Shown here: one piece after another, positions 8,390 through 17,399 of the stretch
Layout: every line of letters starts with the position of its first letter
How positions within the stretch are numbered: the first letter of the stretch is position 1
Assembly (NCBI GenBank): GCA_003339415.1
Contig: PDHQ01000518.1
Location: forward strand, 1 to 17,921
Origin: Ophiocordyceps camponoti-saundersi (nom. inval.)
Taxonomy: Eukaryota > Ascomycota > Sordariomycetes > Hypocreales > Ophiocordycipitaceae
Length of the DNA stretch: 17,921 nucleotides
Direction: 5' to 3'
Made by a program: the position numbers and the translations under genes
Notes under the pieces: generated by a model
Seen by the model: the letters and a program-made list of their open reading frames with translations, nothing else
What the model was told of the DNA's origin: nothing
Database searches by the model: none

Positions 8390-9029
8390 TATAGGTATTA
8401 TTAGGCGATTAGGGAGGTAAGGATATAAAGGGGCTACGTAGCGTAGAAGTACCCCCCTGCTAATTTATATATAGATTTGCTTTTTTCCTATAAGGGTTAT
8501 TTTTGCAGCCGCTCGAAGTTTTAACGGCTGCCTCTATATATACTACGGTATAGCTAGTCAGGGCTAATTTATATGCGTGAGCGAAGCCCGGGACCATCGT
8601 CACGTGCTATCCACCCTATCCCTTAATAAGCTTAACGCGCCTACTCATGCCGCTAAAAGTCCTCCGCGATCTTATCAGTTATTTATGCGTCCCCTTATCA
8701 GCCCTACTATTGATCGCCAGACGCGTCGTGACTTTTCGACCACACTGACGCCAAGCTCGGACGCGGTAGTCCCTGGGCCAATGAACCTATTTTCCTAAAC
8801 ATGTTGCATTGTTAATCTTCTCTGCCAAGTCAAGTTCACATCAGGTCTCTTCGGCATCATTAAGCGCCAAGCGGCGGTCCCGCCCAATTTTCGGCCTCTA
8901 CCGTGCGTTTCGTACACTTCTCGAAGACCATCTCGCTTCGCAAAAACACAGCGCCTTCGCATTCATCGTCAGTGCCTCACTGCGAGACTTCAGTTTTATT
9001 GCCACTTCGGCGTGGAAGTCAAGGCGGCC
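8390..9029 (+). promoter_or_regulatory. SMC1 5' flank with an MCB-like site
   Basis: About 640 bp separate the LTR-like block from the SMC1 start codon. An ACGCGT hexamer lies at 8721-8726, about 300 bp upstream of the ATG. This matches the MluI cell-cycle box bound by MBF in yeasts, where cohesin genes peak at G1/S; a similar role here is inference. A CACGTG E-box core is at 8601-8606. The ATG sits in a favourable context (GGCGGCCATGG). Short frames starting at GTG 8577 and in 8809-9042 have no gene-like features. Confidence 0.4.
8505..8531. repeat. 7-bp stem hairpin upstream of SMC1
   Basis: GCAGCCG (8505-8511) and CGGCTGC (8525-8531) are exact reverse complements around a 13-base spacer. 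This lies in the transition from transposon debris to the SMC1 5' flank. No function is evident. Confidence 0.5.
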
Positions 9030-12000
9030 ATGGGTAAACTAATCCGCCTTGAGCTCTTCAGTAAGATCTTACCCACTGCTTTCGCCTATCGCTACAGCTC
9101 TGACGTCTTCATGCAGATTTCAAGTCGTATAAGGGGCATCATACCTTGCTGTTTGGGGACTCATACTTTACTTCCATCATTGGTCCCAATGGATCCGGCA
9201 AGTCAAACTCGTAAGTCAATTTCTGAAATCAAGAAACTTCCTCAAGTCAGTACCCTCTTGATGGATGGGAAGCAGCTGACATTGAATTTCAGAATGGACG
9301 CCATCTCTTTCGTTCTGGGCATCAAATCCTCTCATCTACGATCTGCTCACCTCAAGGATCTCGTCTATCGTGGTCGCGTTCTCAAAACCTCCAAAATAAA
9401 TGACGACGGATCTGCTGAGCCTAATGGCAGCCCGAGCGTTGTCACAGATCTCGATGCGAGAGCTTCAAGGGGGGATCCCAAAACGGCATGGGTTATGGCG
9501 GTATATGAAGACGATGCCGGCGAAGAACAGAGGTGGAGACGGTCTATCACAAATCAAGGCGCCAGCGAGTATCGTATCAACGAACGCGTTGTCACAGCCC
9601 AGCAATATAACGAATCCCTCGAGTCTGAAAATATTCTGATCAAGGCCCGCAATTTCCTTGTTTTCCAAGGCGACGTCGAGGCAATTGCATCGCAGTCTCC
9701 TCAGGATCTCACACGCCTTATCGAGCAGATATCCGGAAGCCTGGAGTTTAAGGCAGAATATGAGAGGCTCCAGGTAGAGGCAGAGCACGCCTTCGAGAAC
9801 CAGAACTTTCAACTCCACAGACGGCGGGGCATCAATTCAGAGATTAAACAATATCGCGAGCAAAAAAAAGAGGCCGATAACTTCCAGCGAAAAACGGAAG
9901 AAAAAGATGCTTCAGTTATCGCTCACTGTCTCTGGAAACTTTACCATTATCGGAAGGCCATGGATGACTCGAGCGCTGCGATCCAGGTCCGCCAGGAAGA
10001 CCTGAAGGAGCAGCGACGCAACGTGGAGACATTCGAGCTTCGCCTGGAAGCAGCGCGCAAAGAGCAGGTTTCGGCAGGACGACTCGTCGCTAGCACAGAA
10101 AAAGATATCAAGATCAGCAAGAAAAGTATCGAAGACGGCGAAAACGCTCTTGTTCCCGTGGACGAGAAAATTTCGGAAACTTCGCAGCAGATCGAGAGGC
10201 TGCAAGCTCAGAACCAAAAGACAGCCAAGGAACTCGACCAACAAACTGGTGTTGTCGAAAAAGTTCAGAGAGACATTGAAGCGGTCAACAAGGCGCAGGC
10301 AGTCTTTGAATCTGACATCAAGGAGCAAATGAAAGAGCAAGGTCGAGACATAAGCGAGACAGACCGCAAAGAGTACAACGTGTTGCGAGCCCAAGTCATG
10401 TCTCGTTGTAGCATTGACCAGACCAAGCTCGAAAATTTAGAACGGCAGCGCAAGGCCGATGAGATTACCGTCAATAATCTCAAAGGCAAAATTGACACAA
10501 TTCAGGCTGCCATTCGAAAAATCGAGGCTGAGCTGGCAAGCACGGAAGAACGGCGAGGTTTTGCGGAGAGCGTAGTCAAGGGCATATCCAACGACATCGC
10601 CGAAAAGAAGAAGGATTTCAACCAACTTCAGTCAGAGCGGGTGCGGACGAATCAGAAGCGGACGGAGCTGGAGGAAAGGCTAGAGGACGTGGCTCGGAAA
10701 CTCCGAGAGGCAGACGATGGCCGTCGTCAGAGTGATCGCGAATTACGATTGAGGGAGATGGTTGTTTCCCTAAAACGGGTTTTCCCCGGCGTGCGCGGTC
10801 GCATAGGCGAGCTGTGTACACCAAAACAGAAGAAATACGACGAAGCGGTCATCGTCGCTCTTGGGAGAGATTTCGACTCGATCGTGGTTGATACCGAGAG
10901 AATTGGAGTCGACTGCGTCCAGTTCTTGAAAGAACAAAGGTTCCCACCCACGACCTTCATACCACTGGACAATATCAAAGTCACTGCCGTCAATACGGCC
11001 ATCAAGGGCATTGCCGGAGCCAGGCTGACTATCGACACCGTTAACTTTGATCCATCCGTGGAGAGAGCTGTGTCATACGCGTGCGGCAGTTCGGTCGTGT
11101 GCGATACGTTGGACACCGCGAAATACATTTGCTACGAGAGGAAGTTGGGCGTGAAGGCAGTTACACTGGAGGGATACATCATCCACAAGGCGGGACTGAT
11201 GACAGGCGGGCGTGATCCAGAGCCCAAGGGAGGCAAGCGGAAGTTCGAAGAAGTCGATGTTCAAAACCTGCAGCGCATGGCCGCGTCACTACGAGATGAA
11301 ATTGATCGCCTGCCGAAAGCCGGTAGGCGCGGAAATCATGAAGAGGCTCTGCAGATCGAGTTGGCTGGTTTAGAACGGCAACTTACGGCAACAAGAGATG
11401 AGCTTGCGGCGTTGACCAAGAATTTAGCCAGCAAGAAACGCGAGCTCGACAGCCACAAGAAGCAGCTGCAGGAACGACAGCCGAAGTACGAGCAAGAGGC
11501 CTTACAACTCGAGAGCACTGCGCAGACCGTACAGGAGTTCAAGAACGCGATCGCTGACGTCGAAGACGCCGTCTTCGCCGATTTCTGCAAACGACTCGGC
11601 TATGGCGATATTCGAGCTTTCGATGCTTCGCAAGGTAGATTCGAACAAGAGGTCTTTGAGAAGCGGAGTCAGTTCGAGGGTCAGAAGCAAAGATTGGAAC
11701 AGCGCCTCAATTGGGAGGTTACTCGTCACGGCGACATAGATACAAGAATCAGGCGAATGCAGGATAAGGTCCGACGGCTCAAGCAGGATGTCAAAACATA
11801 CATAAACGATAAGACAGACATTGAGGAGGCCTTAAACACAAAACGCGATGAGCTGAAGATCTTGCACGACACTCTGGGCGAGCGCAAATCGGAATTGGCC
11901 AAGAGGAATCAAAAGGTCAGCGAAGCTCGAACCGAGGTACAGAAGCGCAGTAAGGGTATCGAGGCTCTCCAGCGCGATATCAGCGCCCTGGAGACGACGG

Positions 12001-13034
12001 TGCAGAAAAATAGCACCTCCAAGTCGACCTTGCTCCGAAAATGTCGATTGGAACAGATACAGATTCCTCTGAAAGAGGGAACACTTGACGACCTTCCCAC
12101 CGAAGACGACTTGCTGCGGCAGGATCCAGACGCCATGGATGTGGATGAAGACGAGGAGATGATGGGCATCGCTCTCAATGATCACGGCATCGATATCAAT
12201 TTTGACGGCCTCGAGGATGAGCTCAAGGAGGTAAGCAGCACGAGCCTCTGCAGATCGTGATATAGCCGCTGCTAATGGGAATACAGTCCGAGGATTCTAG
12301 CATCGAAGACCGCTTATTGCAGAAGATTGAGAAGCTTACTGCCGAGCTGGAGAAACTGAATCCAAATATGCGTGCCATGGATCGACTGGAGAGCGTTGAG
12401 TCGAGGCTCAAGCAAACGGATCAAGAATACGAAGACTCCAAAATAGCGGCGCAAACCGCCAAGGAAGCTTTTAACGGCGTAAAACATCAGCGATATGACC
12501 TGTTTAACAAAGCATTCAGTCACATTTCAGAACAGATCTCGCACGTTTACAGAGACCTCACCCGGTCAGAAGCATACCCCCTTGGCGGTCAAGCCTATCT
12601 CGACATCGAAGAAGACACCGACATGCCCTACTTGTCGGGCATCAAATATCACGCCATGCCGCCGCTCAAGCGGTTCCGGGACATGGAGCACTTGTCCGGA
12701 GGGGAAAAAACCATGGCGGCGCTCGCTCTTCTGTTCGCAATACATAGCTACCAGCCGAGCCCATTCTTCGTGCTAGACGAGGTCGACGCTGCGCTGGACA
12801 ATGCCAATGTGGAGAAGATCAAGAAGTATATCCGGGAGCATTCCGGTCCCGGCATGCAGTTCATCGTCATCAGTCTCAAGACCGGTCTCTTTCAAGACTC
12901 AGAAAGTTTGGTGGGTGTCTACCGAGACCAGGAGGTGAACAGCTCGAGGACGCTCACACTGGATGTGAGTATTCCTGCTCAGAAGTGTACAAAATGTCGC
13001 TGACAAACCGATACAGTTGAGGAAGTATGCGTGA
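9030..13034 (+). CDS. SMC1: SMC1, cohesin ATPase subunit (5 exons, 1252 aa)
   Basis: SMC1 pairs with SMC3 to form the ring ATPase of cohesin, which holds sister chromatids together and extrudes chromatin loops in the nucleus. Exons: 9030-9060, 9117-9210, 9293-12230, 12287-12964, 13017-13034. After splicing the N-terminus reads MGKLIRLELFNFKSYKGHH, with Walker A GPNGSGKS at residues 33-40. The Q-loop FQGD is near residue 167. Coiled coil runs to about 535, the hinge spans about 535-685 (through GLMTGGRD), and returning coiled coil extends to about 1060 with an acidic patch before exon 4. The signature LSGGE is at 1157-1161, Walker B FFVLDEVD at 1181-1188, and the C-terminus is TLDLRKYA. Length fits fungal SMC1 (about 1250-1265 aa). 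The ATG at 9030 is chosen because it begins the conserved N-terminus. Without splicing, a frame from 9012 reads through introns 1 and 2 and destroys Walker A. It converges with TFIIE alpha. All catalytic motifs are intact. Confidence 0.97.
9061..9116 (+). other. SMC1 intron 1 (56 nt)
   Basis: Donor GTAAGA, branch motif CTGAC at 9100-9104, acceptor CAG at 9114-9116. Removal joins TTC A to AT TTC and restores the conserved FNFKSYKGH segment. It contains no in-frame stop in the unspliced reading. Confidence 0.93.
9211..9292 (+). other. SMC1 intron 2 (82 nt)
   Basis: Donor GTAAGT, branch motif GCTGAC at 9275-9280, acceptor TTCAG ending at 9292. Removal joins AAC TC to A ATG and gives GKSNSMDAISFVLG, continuous with the conserved head domain. 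Introns 1 and 2 together are 138 nt, a multiple of three. Confidence 0.95.
12231..12286 (+). other. SMC1 intron 3 (56 nt)
   Basis: Donor GTAAGC, branch-like GCTAAT near 12270, acceptor ACAG ending at 12286. It lies on a codon boundary between LKE and SEDSS. Unspliced reading meets a stop at 12258-12260. Confidence 0.95.
12965..13016 (+). other. SMC1 intron 4 (52 nt)
   Basis: Donor GTGAGT, branch motif GCTGAC at 12999-13004, acceptor ACAG ending at 13016. Splicing places LRKYA and a TGA stop after TLTLD, matching the usual fungal SMC1 C-terminus. The last exon codes for only five residues. Confidence 0.92.
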
Positions 13035-13380
13035 AGCAGTCCAATCATCACGTGACGACTAAGCATGGTCTTGAAACGAAAAGTCCCGGCAGTAAAGCAC
13101 GACTCGTCTGAAGCTGACAAGCGCAGCCTCAGATTTACCCTCATCGATGCTACGAATATAGACACTGGCATTTGCTCATTGACTGACGCTGTTGGCGGAA
13201 GCCCGAGTTACTTTTCTGTGTGAAGGCTAAATTTCAGTATGGCTTGGAGCGTATCTCCCGGAGTATCGAGCCGGTGCAGGAGCAAGCAAAGGATGCGTAC
13301 ACGCATGTTGAGGGTCCGAGCGGCTGTGTCATTCCTTTGACGACTCACTATAAGTACGCCACCACTGTGCGTTTTCAATT
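13035..13380. other. Convergent intergenic region, SMC1 / TFIIE alpha
   Basis: These 346 bp must contain both 3' untranslated regions and polyadenylation signals; none is clear enough to assign. An octamer TCACGTGA is at 13048-13055 and CCAAT at 13041-13045. A 52-codon frame (13065-13223) is listed separately. Base composition is ordinary, with no RIP signature. Confidence 0.7.
13065..13223 (+). CDS. Possible small ORF or gene relic, 52 codons, start MVLKRK
   Basis: The ATG at 13065 opens 52 codons starting MVLKRKVPAVKHDSSEAD and ending in PSYFSV before TGA at 13221-13223. It lies in the SMC1 3' region, 31 bp past the SMC1 stop. The basic MVLKRK opening resembles starts of several uncharacterised fungal proteins, an impression from memory rather than a match. 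It has no domain, signal peptide or obvious splice continuation. It may be chance, or the 5' stump of a lost gene. Confidence 0.15.
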   Translation: MVLKRKVPAVKHDSSEADKRSLRFTLIDATNIDTGICSLTDAVGGSPSYFSV

Positions 13381-14805
13381 CTAAACGTCCTCGAACTCCA
13401 CTTCTTCTTCGTCATCGTCGTCTTGATCCGCAGTGCCGCCGGCCACATCCTTGGGTTCTAGTCGAACCCGCTTGTTCTCCCTGACGGACGACATATCAGC
13501 ATTGTCTGACATCGTATGTCTGGTGTTAGGTTCGGTAGTTGTCATGTCCAAGCTTGGCTTGCCTCCTTCTACCGCTGCTGATTCCCCTGCGGCGGCGGCG
13601 GCGGCGGCTGGAACGTCTTCAAATTCACCCTCGTCTTCTTCCGATCCTAAGTCTTCATTTGCTCCTCCAGAAAACTTGCTTAATGCTGCTTGTTCAGCTT
13701 TGAGTTTCTCAAATATGTCATCGATTTGGGCACTCGTGGTATTGTCCACTTCTTTGCCGAACCCGACGTCCCTGGCATCATCCTTTGCATGATCTACAGC
13801 ATTGATATCTGAGGTCGCAGAGAAGGATTCTCCAGTCACCGTGCTGTTAGACATCCACGACGGGAGGGCGTTCTGTCGGGCAATCTTCTCCTTGCGAGAT
13901 CGCTCGGCTTCTTTCTCGGCTTCGGAAGGCCCATCGGACGCCGATATATTGATAGCAATCGATCGTGGCCCTGTGTTTCTGAGACCCTTGACGGCCATTG
14001 GACGACTAGTGCCAGTATCGACAGGTATAGTGGCAGCTCGCTGGTGTGTAACATCTCGCACAACGGGTCGCGATTTGGCCAAAGCTCGGTCGAAATCGCA
14101 CTCGGGAATATGTACGGCGTCGATCTTAGGGAGGAGCTCGCTTATGAATTTGAACTGGTCGTTTAGACGAGTGGACTGCTCGTGGCCGCCAGAGTTGCGA
14201 TCGACCTCAAACGTAAGAGTGTGATTGCAGCGATGACACAAGAAACCGTCAGGACCCGAGTTGTCGAGAACATCCATCGCGGTCCATTCGGCTTTGCATA
14301 TAGTGCAGAAATATTCTTTCTTCTCATTTGCAGGGACAGTAGTTCCTTGAATATCTTTGTCGATGGTGTAGACTCGCCATTTGATAGCGTCAATAGTGTG
14401 GCGGTAGTTGATATAGTACCATGTTCTATTGCTCGGTCGAGGATTTCCCGGTCGCATCTCTTGCCTAGTATGGCTGAGGCACTGTCAGCCAGCATTCGAA
14501 CAGCGTCGTTGTTCTCCAGAACAAAGGTTTAGCAATGAGAGGACTAACACAGCCAAGAAGCGGTCTTCGCGTAGCTTGCCACAAATCTTGTGTAGGTCCT
14601 TTGTGTTCATGGCCATGAGATATGCCAAGTCATCATCGCGCAGTCTGCCGAGACTTGCTGTCAGTAGATGTTGGCAACCAACCAGTTCTCGTCGTGGGGT
14701 AGATGTTTACGCTTCATGAAGTATCAAAGCATCAACAACGAGAATGTCGCGCGTGGGATAGAAGGCCCTCATGACAGATTTGATAAGCATCACGGCGAGG
14801 TCCAT
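13381..14805 (-). CDS. TFA1: TFIIE alpha subunit, general transcription factor (3 exons, 427 aa)
   Basis: TFIIE alpha joins TFIIE beta at RNA polymerase II promoters, recruits TFIIH and stimulates its activities. Exons in transcript order: 14805-14711, 14644-14549, 14473-13381. The spliced N-terminus starts MDLAVMLIKSVMRAF and continues through ALRDDDLAYLMAMNTKDLHK, the TFE/IIE alpha winged-helix domain (about residues 1-100). A C4 zinc ribbon follows, with Cys at residues 120, 123, 143 and 146 (FCTIC and LCHRC). Next come SGGHEQSTRLNDQFKFI and a polar linker. The C-terminal half is acidic, with a run of seven alanines encoded by a GCC-type triplet repeat (about 13590-13608 on the plus strand) and an end of DDDDEEEVEFEDV. 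Length suits fungal Tfa1. The internal ATG at 14457 is not the start: the conserved HTRQE residues precede it and join to the upstream exons. No lesion is seen. Confidence 0.96.
14474..14548 (-). other. TFIIE alpha intron 2 (75 nt)
   Basis: On the minus strand the donor is GTTAGT (14548 downward) and the acceptor CTCAG ends at 14474; branch-like GCTGAC precedes the acceptor. Removal joins GCT GT to C CAT, giving the expected FLAVHTRQEMRPG. Phase and flanking conservation make this secure. Confidence 0.92.
14645..14710 (-). other. TFIIE alpha intron 1 (66 nt)
   Basis: On the minus strand the donor is GTAAAC (14710 downward), a CTACTGAC branch motif follows, and the acceptor CGGCAG ends at 14645. 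Removal joins GAA GC to A CTG, giving LHEALRDDDLAYL, the conserved winged-helix core. Confidence 0.93.
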
Positions 14806-15410
14806 GGTGCCTGCGTCGCAGAGTGTCTGTAGGCTAGCGCAGGGGCTCAGGACAAGCATGTGACTGAAGAGAGTGAACAGCTGAGATCAAAAGGGAGGTC
14901 CTGAGGACAGGACCCCCGAAGTCGTCGCGCCTCGTCTATGACGAAACGAGGCAGCGATATTGCCTCGACGGAATAGCAAGCGGAAGACAAAGACTAAGAA
15001 CGGACCTGACTAAAGCTGTAGTTGACGATAATTGAATTTCAGGAACTAGAAGCAGAAGTTATCGCGGACGGAAAACCTTGATCTCTGTACTCCGGTAAAA
15101 GGGTAGGTAAGTTGAAGAGCTTTACTATGCGGATATGGAGGACGCTTTCGAAAGTCAAGGCCAAGCTGATAACGGCCGCTGTAAGGAAAAGAGCAGGAGC
15201 CAGGAACCCGTGGGCCGAAGGGCCATAGGCAGAACCTAGGCTCGTATGTACATACATATGTATAGCCCCTCGCCTAGTGGGCACATTGTTGAGTGGTGTG
15301 GGCACCACACGTGACCAGCCCCGCTGGACCTCGCACACCTCCACATATCCTAGACTAGCTATCCTAGCATAGACCTAATACACACATATCAGTGCATATA
15401 TCCGATAGCC
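14806..15410 (-). promoter_or_regulatory. TFIIE alpha 5' flank up to the RIP boundary
   Basis: About 600 bp of normal composition lie upstream of the TFIIE alpha start. They include a perfect 7-bp stem hairpin (GGTCCTG 14897-14903, CAGGACC 14908-14914), a weaker one (GCCTCGT and ACGAGGC, about 14930-14953), overlapping palindromes at 15244-15262 (GTATGTACATAC) and a CACGTGA at about 15308. None can be tied to a known factor. A 101-codon minus-strand frame (15344-15039) has one hydrophobic stretch but no other support. The sequence turns AT-rich and CA/TG-poor from about 15410. Confidence 0.45.
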
Positions 15411-17001
15411 TATGCCCACCTTATATCACTATAGGTTATAAGCGCCTTCTAATACGCTTCCGCTACGCTAAAAGTAACAATACCCTTACTTTTACTAGCT
15501 TTTCCTATCTTTTAGGGCTTATTTAATTAAATTTAAGGCGCTAATATAGACTAAAGTATAAAAGTCTTATTATAGTAACTATAGAAGTAAGCGAAAGTAA
15601 AGTTATAATTAACGCTATCGAGAAGAAGAAGGAGAAGGGAGAGAAGCCCCCCTCCTAAGCTAGCTATATACCCCGCGCGATAACTAAGCGCTATTAAGAA
15701 AACCTAAATATATCCGCTATAAACCCCCCTATCTAGCTATAATTAGTTATAAACTAATCCCTTATATAGCCCCTTTCTTAAGCTAGCTAAGGAAATAAGA
15801 GTATAAGATAGAAAAATTATATATTATTATATTAGCTAAATACTTTCTATAGTCCCTAGCTAATAGCTTAATAGCTTTTATAAAGATAAGAATAAGAGGG
15901 TAAAAAGGCTCCTTTATAGCTTAAGAAATTAAATTTTAATCTTTATAAGGAAGATTTTAATAAGCTTAAAATTATAATATTACTTAAAATAAGGAAAGAT
16001 AAGTTTATATATTAATAATAAAAACTTACTTATATAGCTAGTATATTAAGCTAAGTAATATTATATTAGTTATAAAAAGCTTAAAAGATAACTTATATTA
16101 TAGTAAATAGTAAAGCTAGCTAAATATTTATCGCTATATATTATTAATATTATTTTATAAGCTAAGGCGTAATATATTTATAATATATATTTATTAATAA
16201 ATTTATAAGCTTAAGCTAGGTATAAATTACTTATATATAAAATACTATATTAAGGCTAGAAATTATTTAAGCTATAATATTTAGCATATATATACCCTTT
16301 TTTATTTATTATTACCCTAATTAAAAATTTTTAAATTTATATTTAATTACCTTACTTAGCTTATATATAGCTTTAACCTTAATACCCTTATTTACTTATA
16401 AAGCTTTAAATAATTATATTTAAAATAACTAATTTAATTATAATAATAATAACGCTATAATTTAATAATACTTAAAAGGTAAGAAGTTATAAATATAATA
16501 TTTATTAAGTTAGCTATAAAAAGGGGCGGTAAATTAACTAGTATATTAAGGATATTCCTAAAACTAAATATTTTATTAAAACCTTAAAAAAAGCTAATAA
16601 AAGCTATATATATTATAAGCTAATTCTTATAATCTAAACGCTCTTATAGCTTTTTATATAGCTTAGATAAAAGTAAAATAATCTTAGCGTAGTTAAACTA
16701 ATATAATAGTTTAGCTTTAAAAAAGGTATATTTTTACCTTATAATATATTCTCTAAGGGGCTTTAATAGCTTTTAATATATCCTAACTAAGGAAAAACTT
16801 ACTTAGCGCTTTTTATAACTTTTTTTAAAAAGCTTAAAAATATACGCTAAAAAGCTTTAAGCTAAAAAAAAATTTATAGCTATAATAATATATAAAAAAA
16901 ATATCTATTAAAAAATACTAATTATAAAAAATATAATAAAATTAAAACTTAGGCTCCCTAATTATATCTTTATTAATTATAAATTTAGTATATATAATAG
17001 C
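15411..17001. other. RIP-degraded AT-rich repeat, identity not recognised
   Basis: The same mutation signature as the left block applies: TA-rich, very few CA or TG, stops only of TAA and TAG type. On the plus strand, a forced reading from about 15550 gives a passable start, VTIEVSESKVIINAIEKKK followed by a basic stretch, and later lysine-rich text such as LKKLNFNLYKEDFNKLK. This suggests a mutated coding sequence, perhaps a transposase or other repeat gene, but I cannot assign a family. It lies inside the right inverted-repeat end and next to the TFIIE alpha promoter. Confidence 0.5.
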
Positions 17002-17250
17002 TAGGGTTCGAACAAAATTATAAGGTTAAAAAATCACTTATAAGTAATATAATTTTTCGTAATTTAAATTATTAATTTTTACTTAGTAAGTGATTTTTTA
17101 TAATTCAAATTACTAGCGTAAAAAAATCACTTATAAGTAATTTTTTTAAAGATAATTTAAATTACGAGTTTATAATTTTTATAATTTTTTTTTAAAAATA
17201 TAATTATTTAATATTTTAAATAAAAGAAAGAAAAAGGTAAGTAATATAAA
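17002..17250 (+). mobile_element. Right copy of the palindrome-rich inverted-repeat element end
   Basis: It starts TAGGGTTCGAA and runs colinear with the reverse complement of 431 down to about 180. Shared landmarks include GGTTAAAAAATCACTTATAA, TTTTTACTTAGTAAGT, the second CACTTATAAGT core near 17125 and the AAGAAAAAGGTAAGT region near 17228. Several TCAC and GTGA words of the left copy are TTAC or GTAA here, as RIP would produce. The element body would extend to the right, beyond the window. Confidence 0.7.
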
Positions 17251-17399
17251 AAAGTTTTTAAATATAATTACTCTTATAAAAAGTTAAGAAAAGTAAAAAA
17301 ATAAAAAATATTAATAAGTAAAAAAAATAAAGTAATATTATAAAATTATAATATATTATATAATAAGTTAAAATTATAATAATAATAATATAAAATTAT

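Noticed and set aside
8577..9042. Short plus-strand frames upstream of SMC1 (8577-8798 and 8809-9042)
   Set aside because: The first begins at GTG, neither has domain-like composition, and both lie in the SMC1 5' flank; the second overlaps the SMC1 start in another frame.
9365..12523. Many minus-strand and alternate-frame ORFs across SMC1
   Set aside because: They are shadows of a coding region fully explained by the spliced SMC1 frame.
13433..14532. Plus-strand frames opposite TFIIE alpha (13433-13792, 13802-14224, 14182-14532)
   Set aside because: They are antisense shadows of the conserved minus-strand gene.
14897..14914. Hairpin upstream of TFIIE alpha as a terminator
   Set aside because: Rho-independent terminators are bacterial, and the position is upstream of a eukaryotic gene; it is noted only as a local inverted repeat.
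15244..15262. Overlapping palindromes GTATGTACATAC and TACATATGTA
   Set aside because: They are short, isolated and made of simple TA/CA steps; nothing links them to regulation of TFIIE alpha.
15039..15344. 101-codon minus-strand frame with a hydrophobic segment
   Set aside because: It has no conserved motif, lies next to the RIP boundary upstream of TFIIE alpha, and is of a length expected by chance; a membrane protein call would be unsupported.
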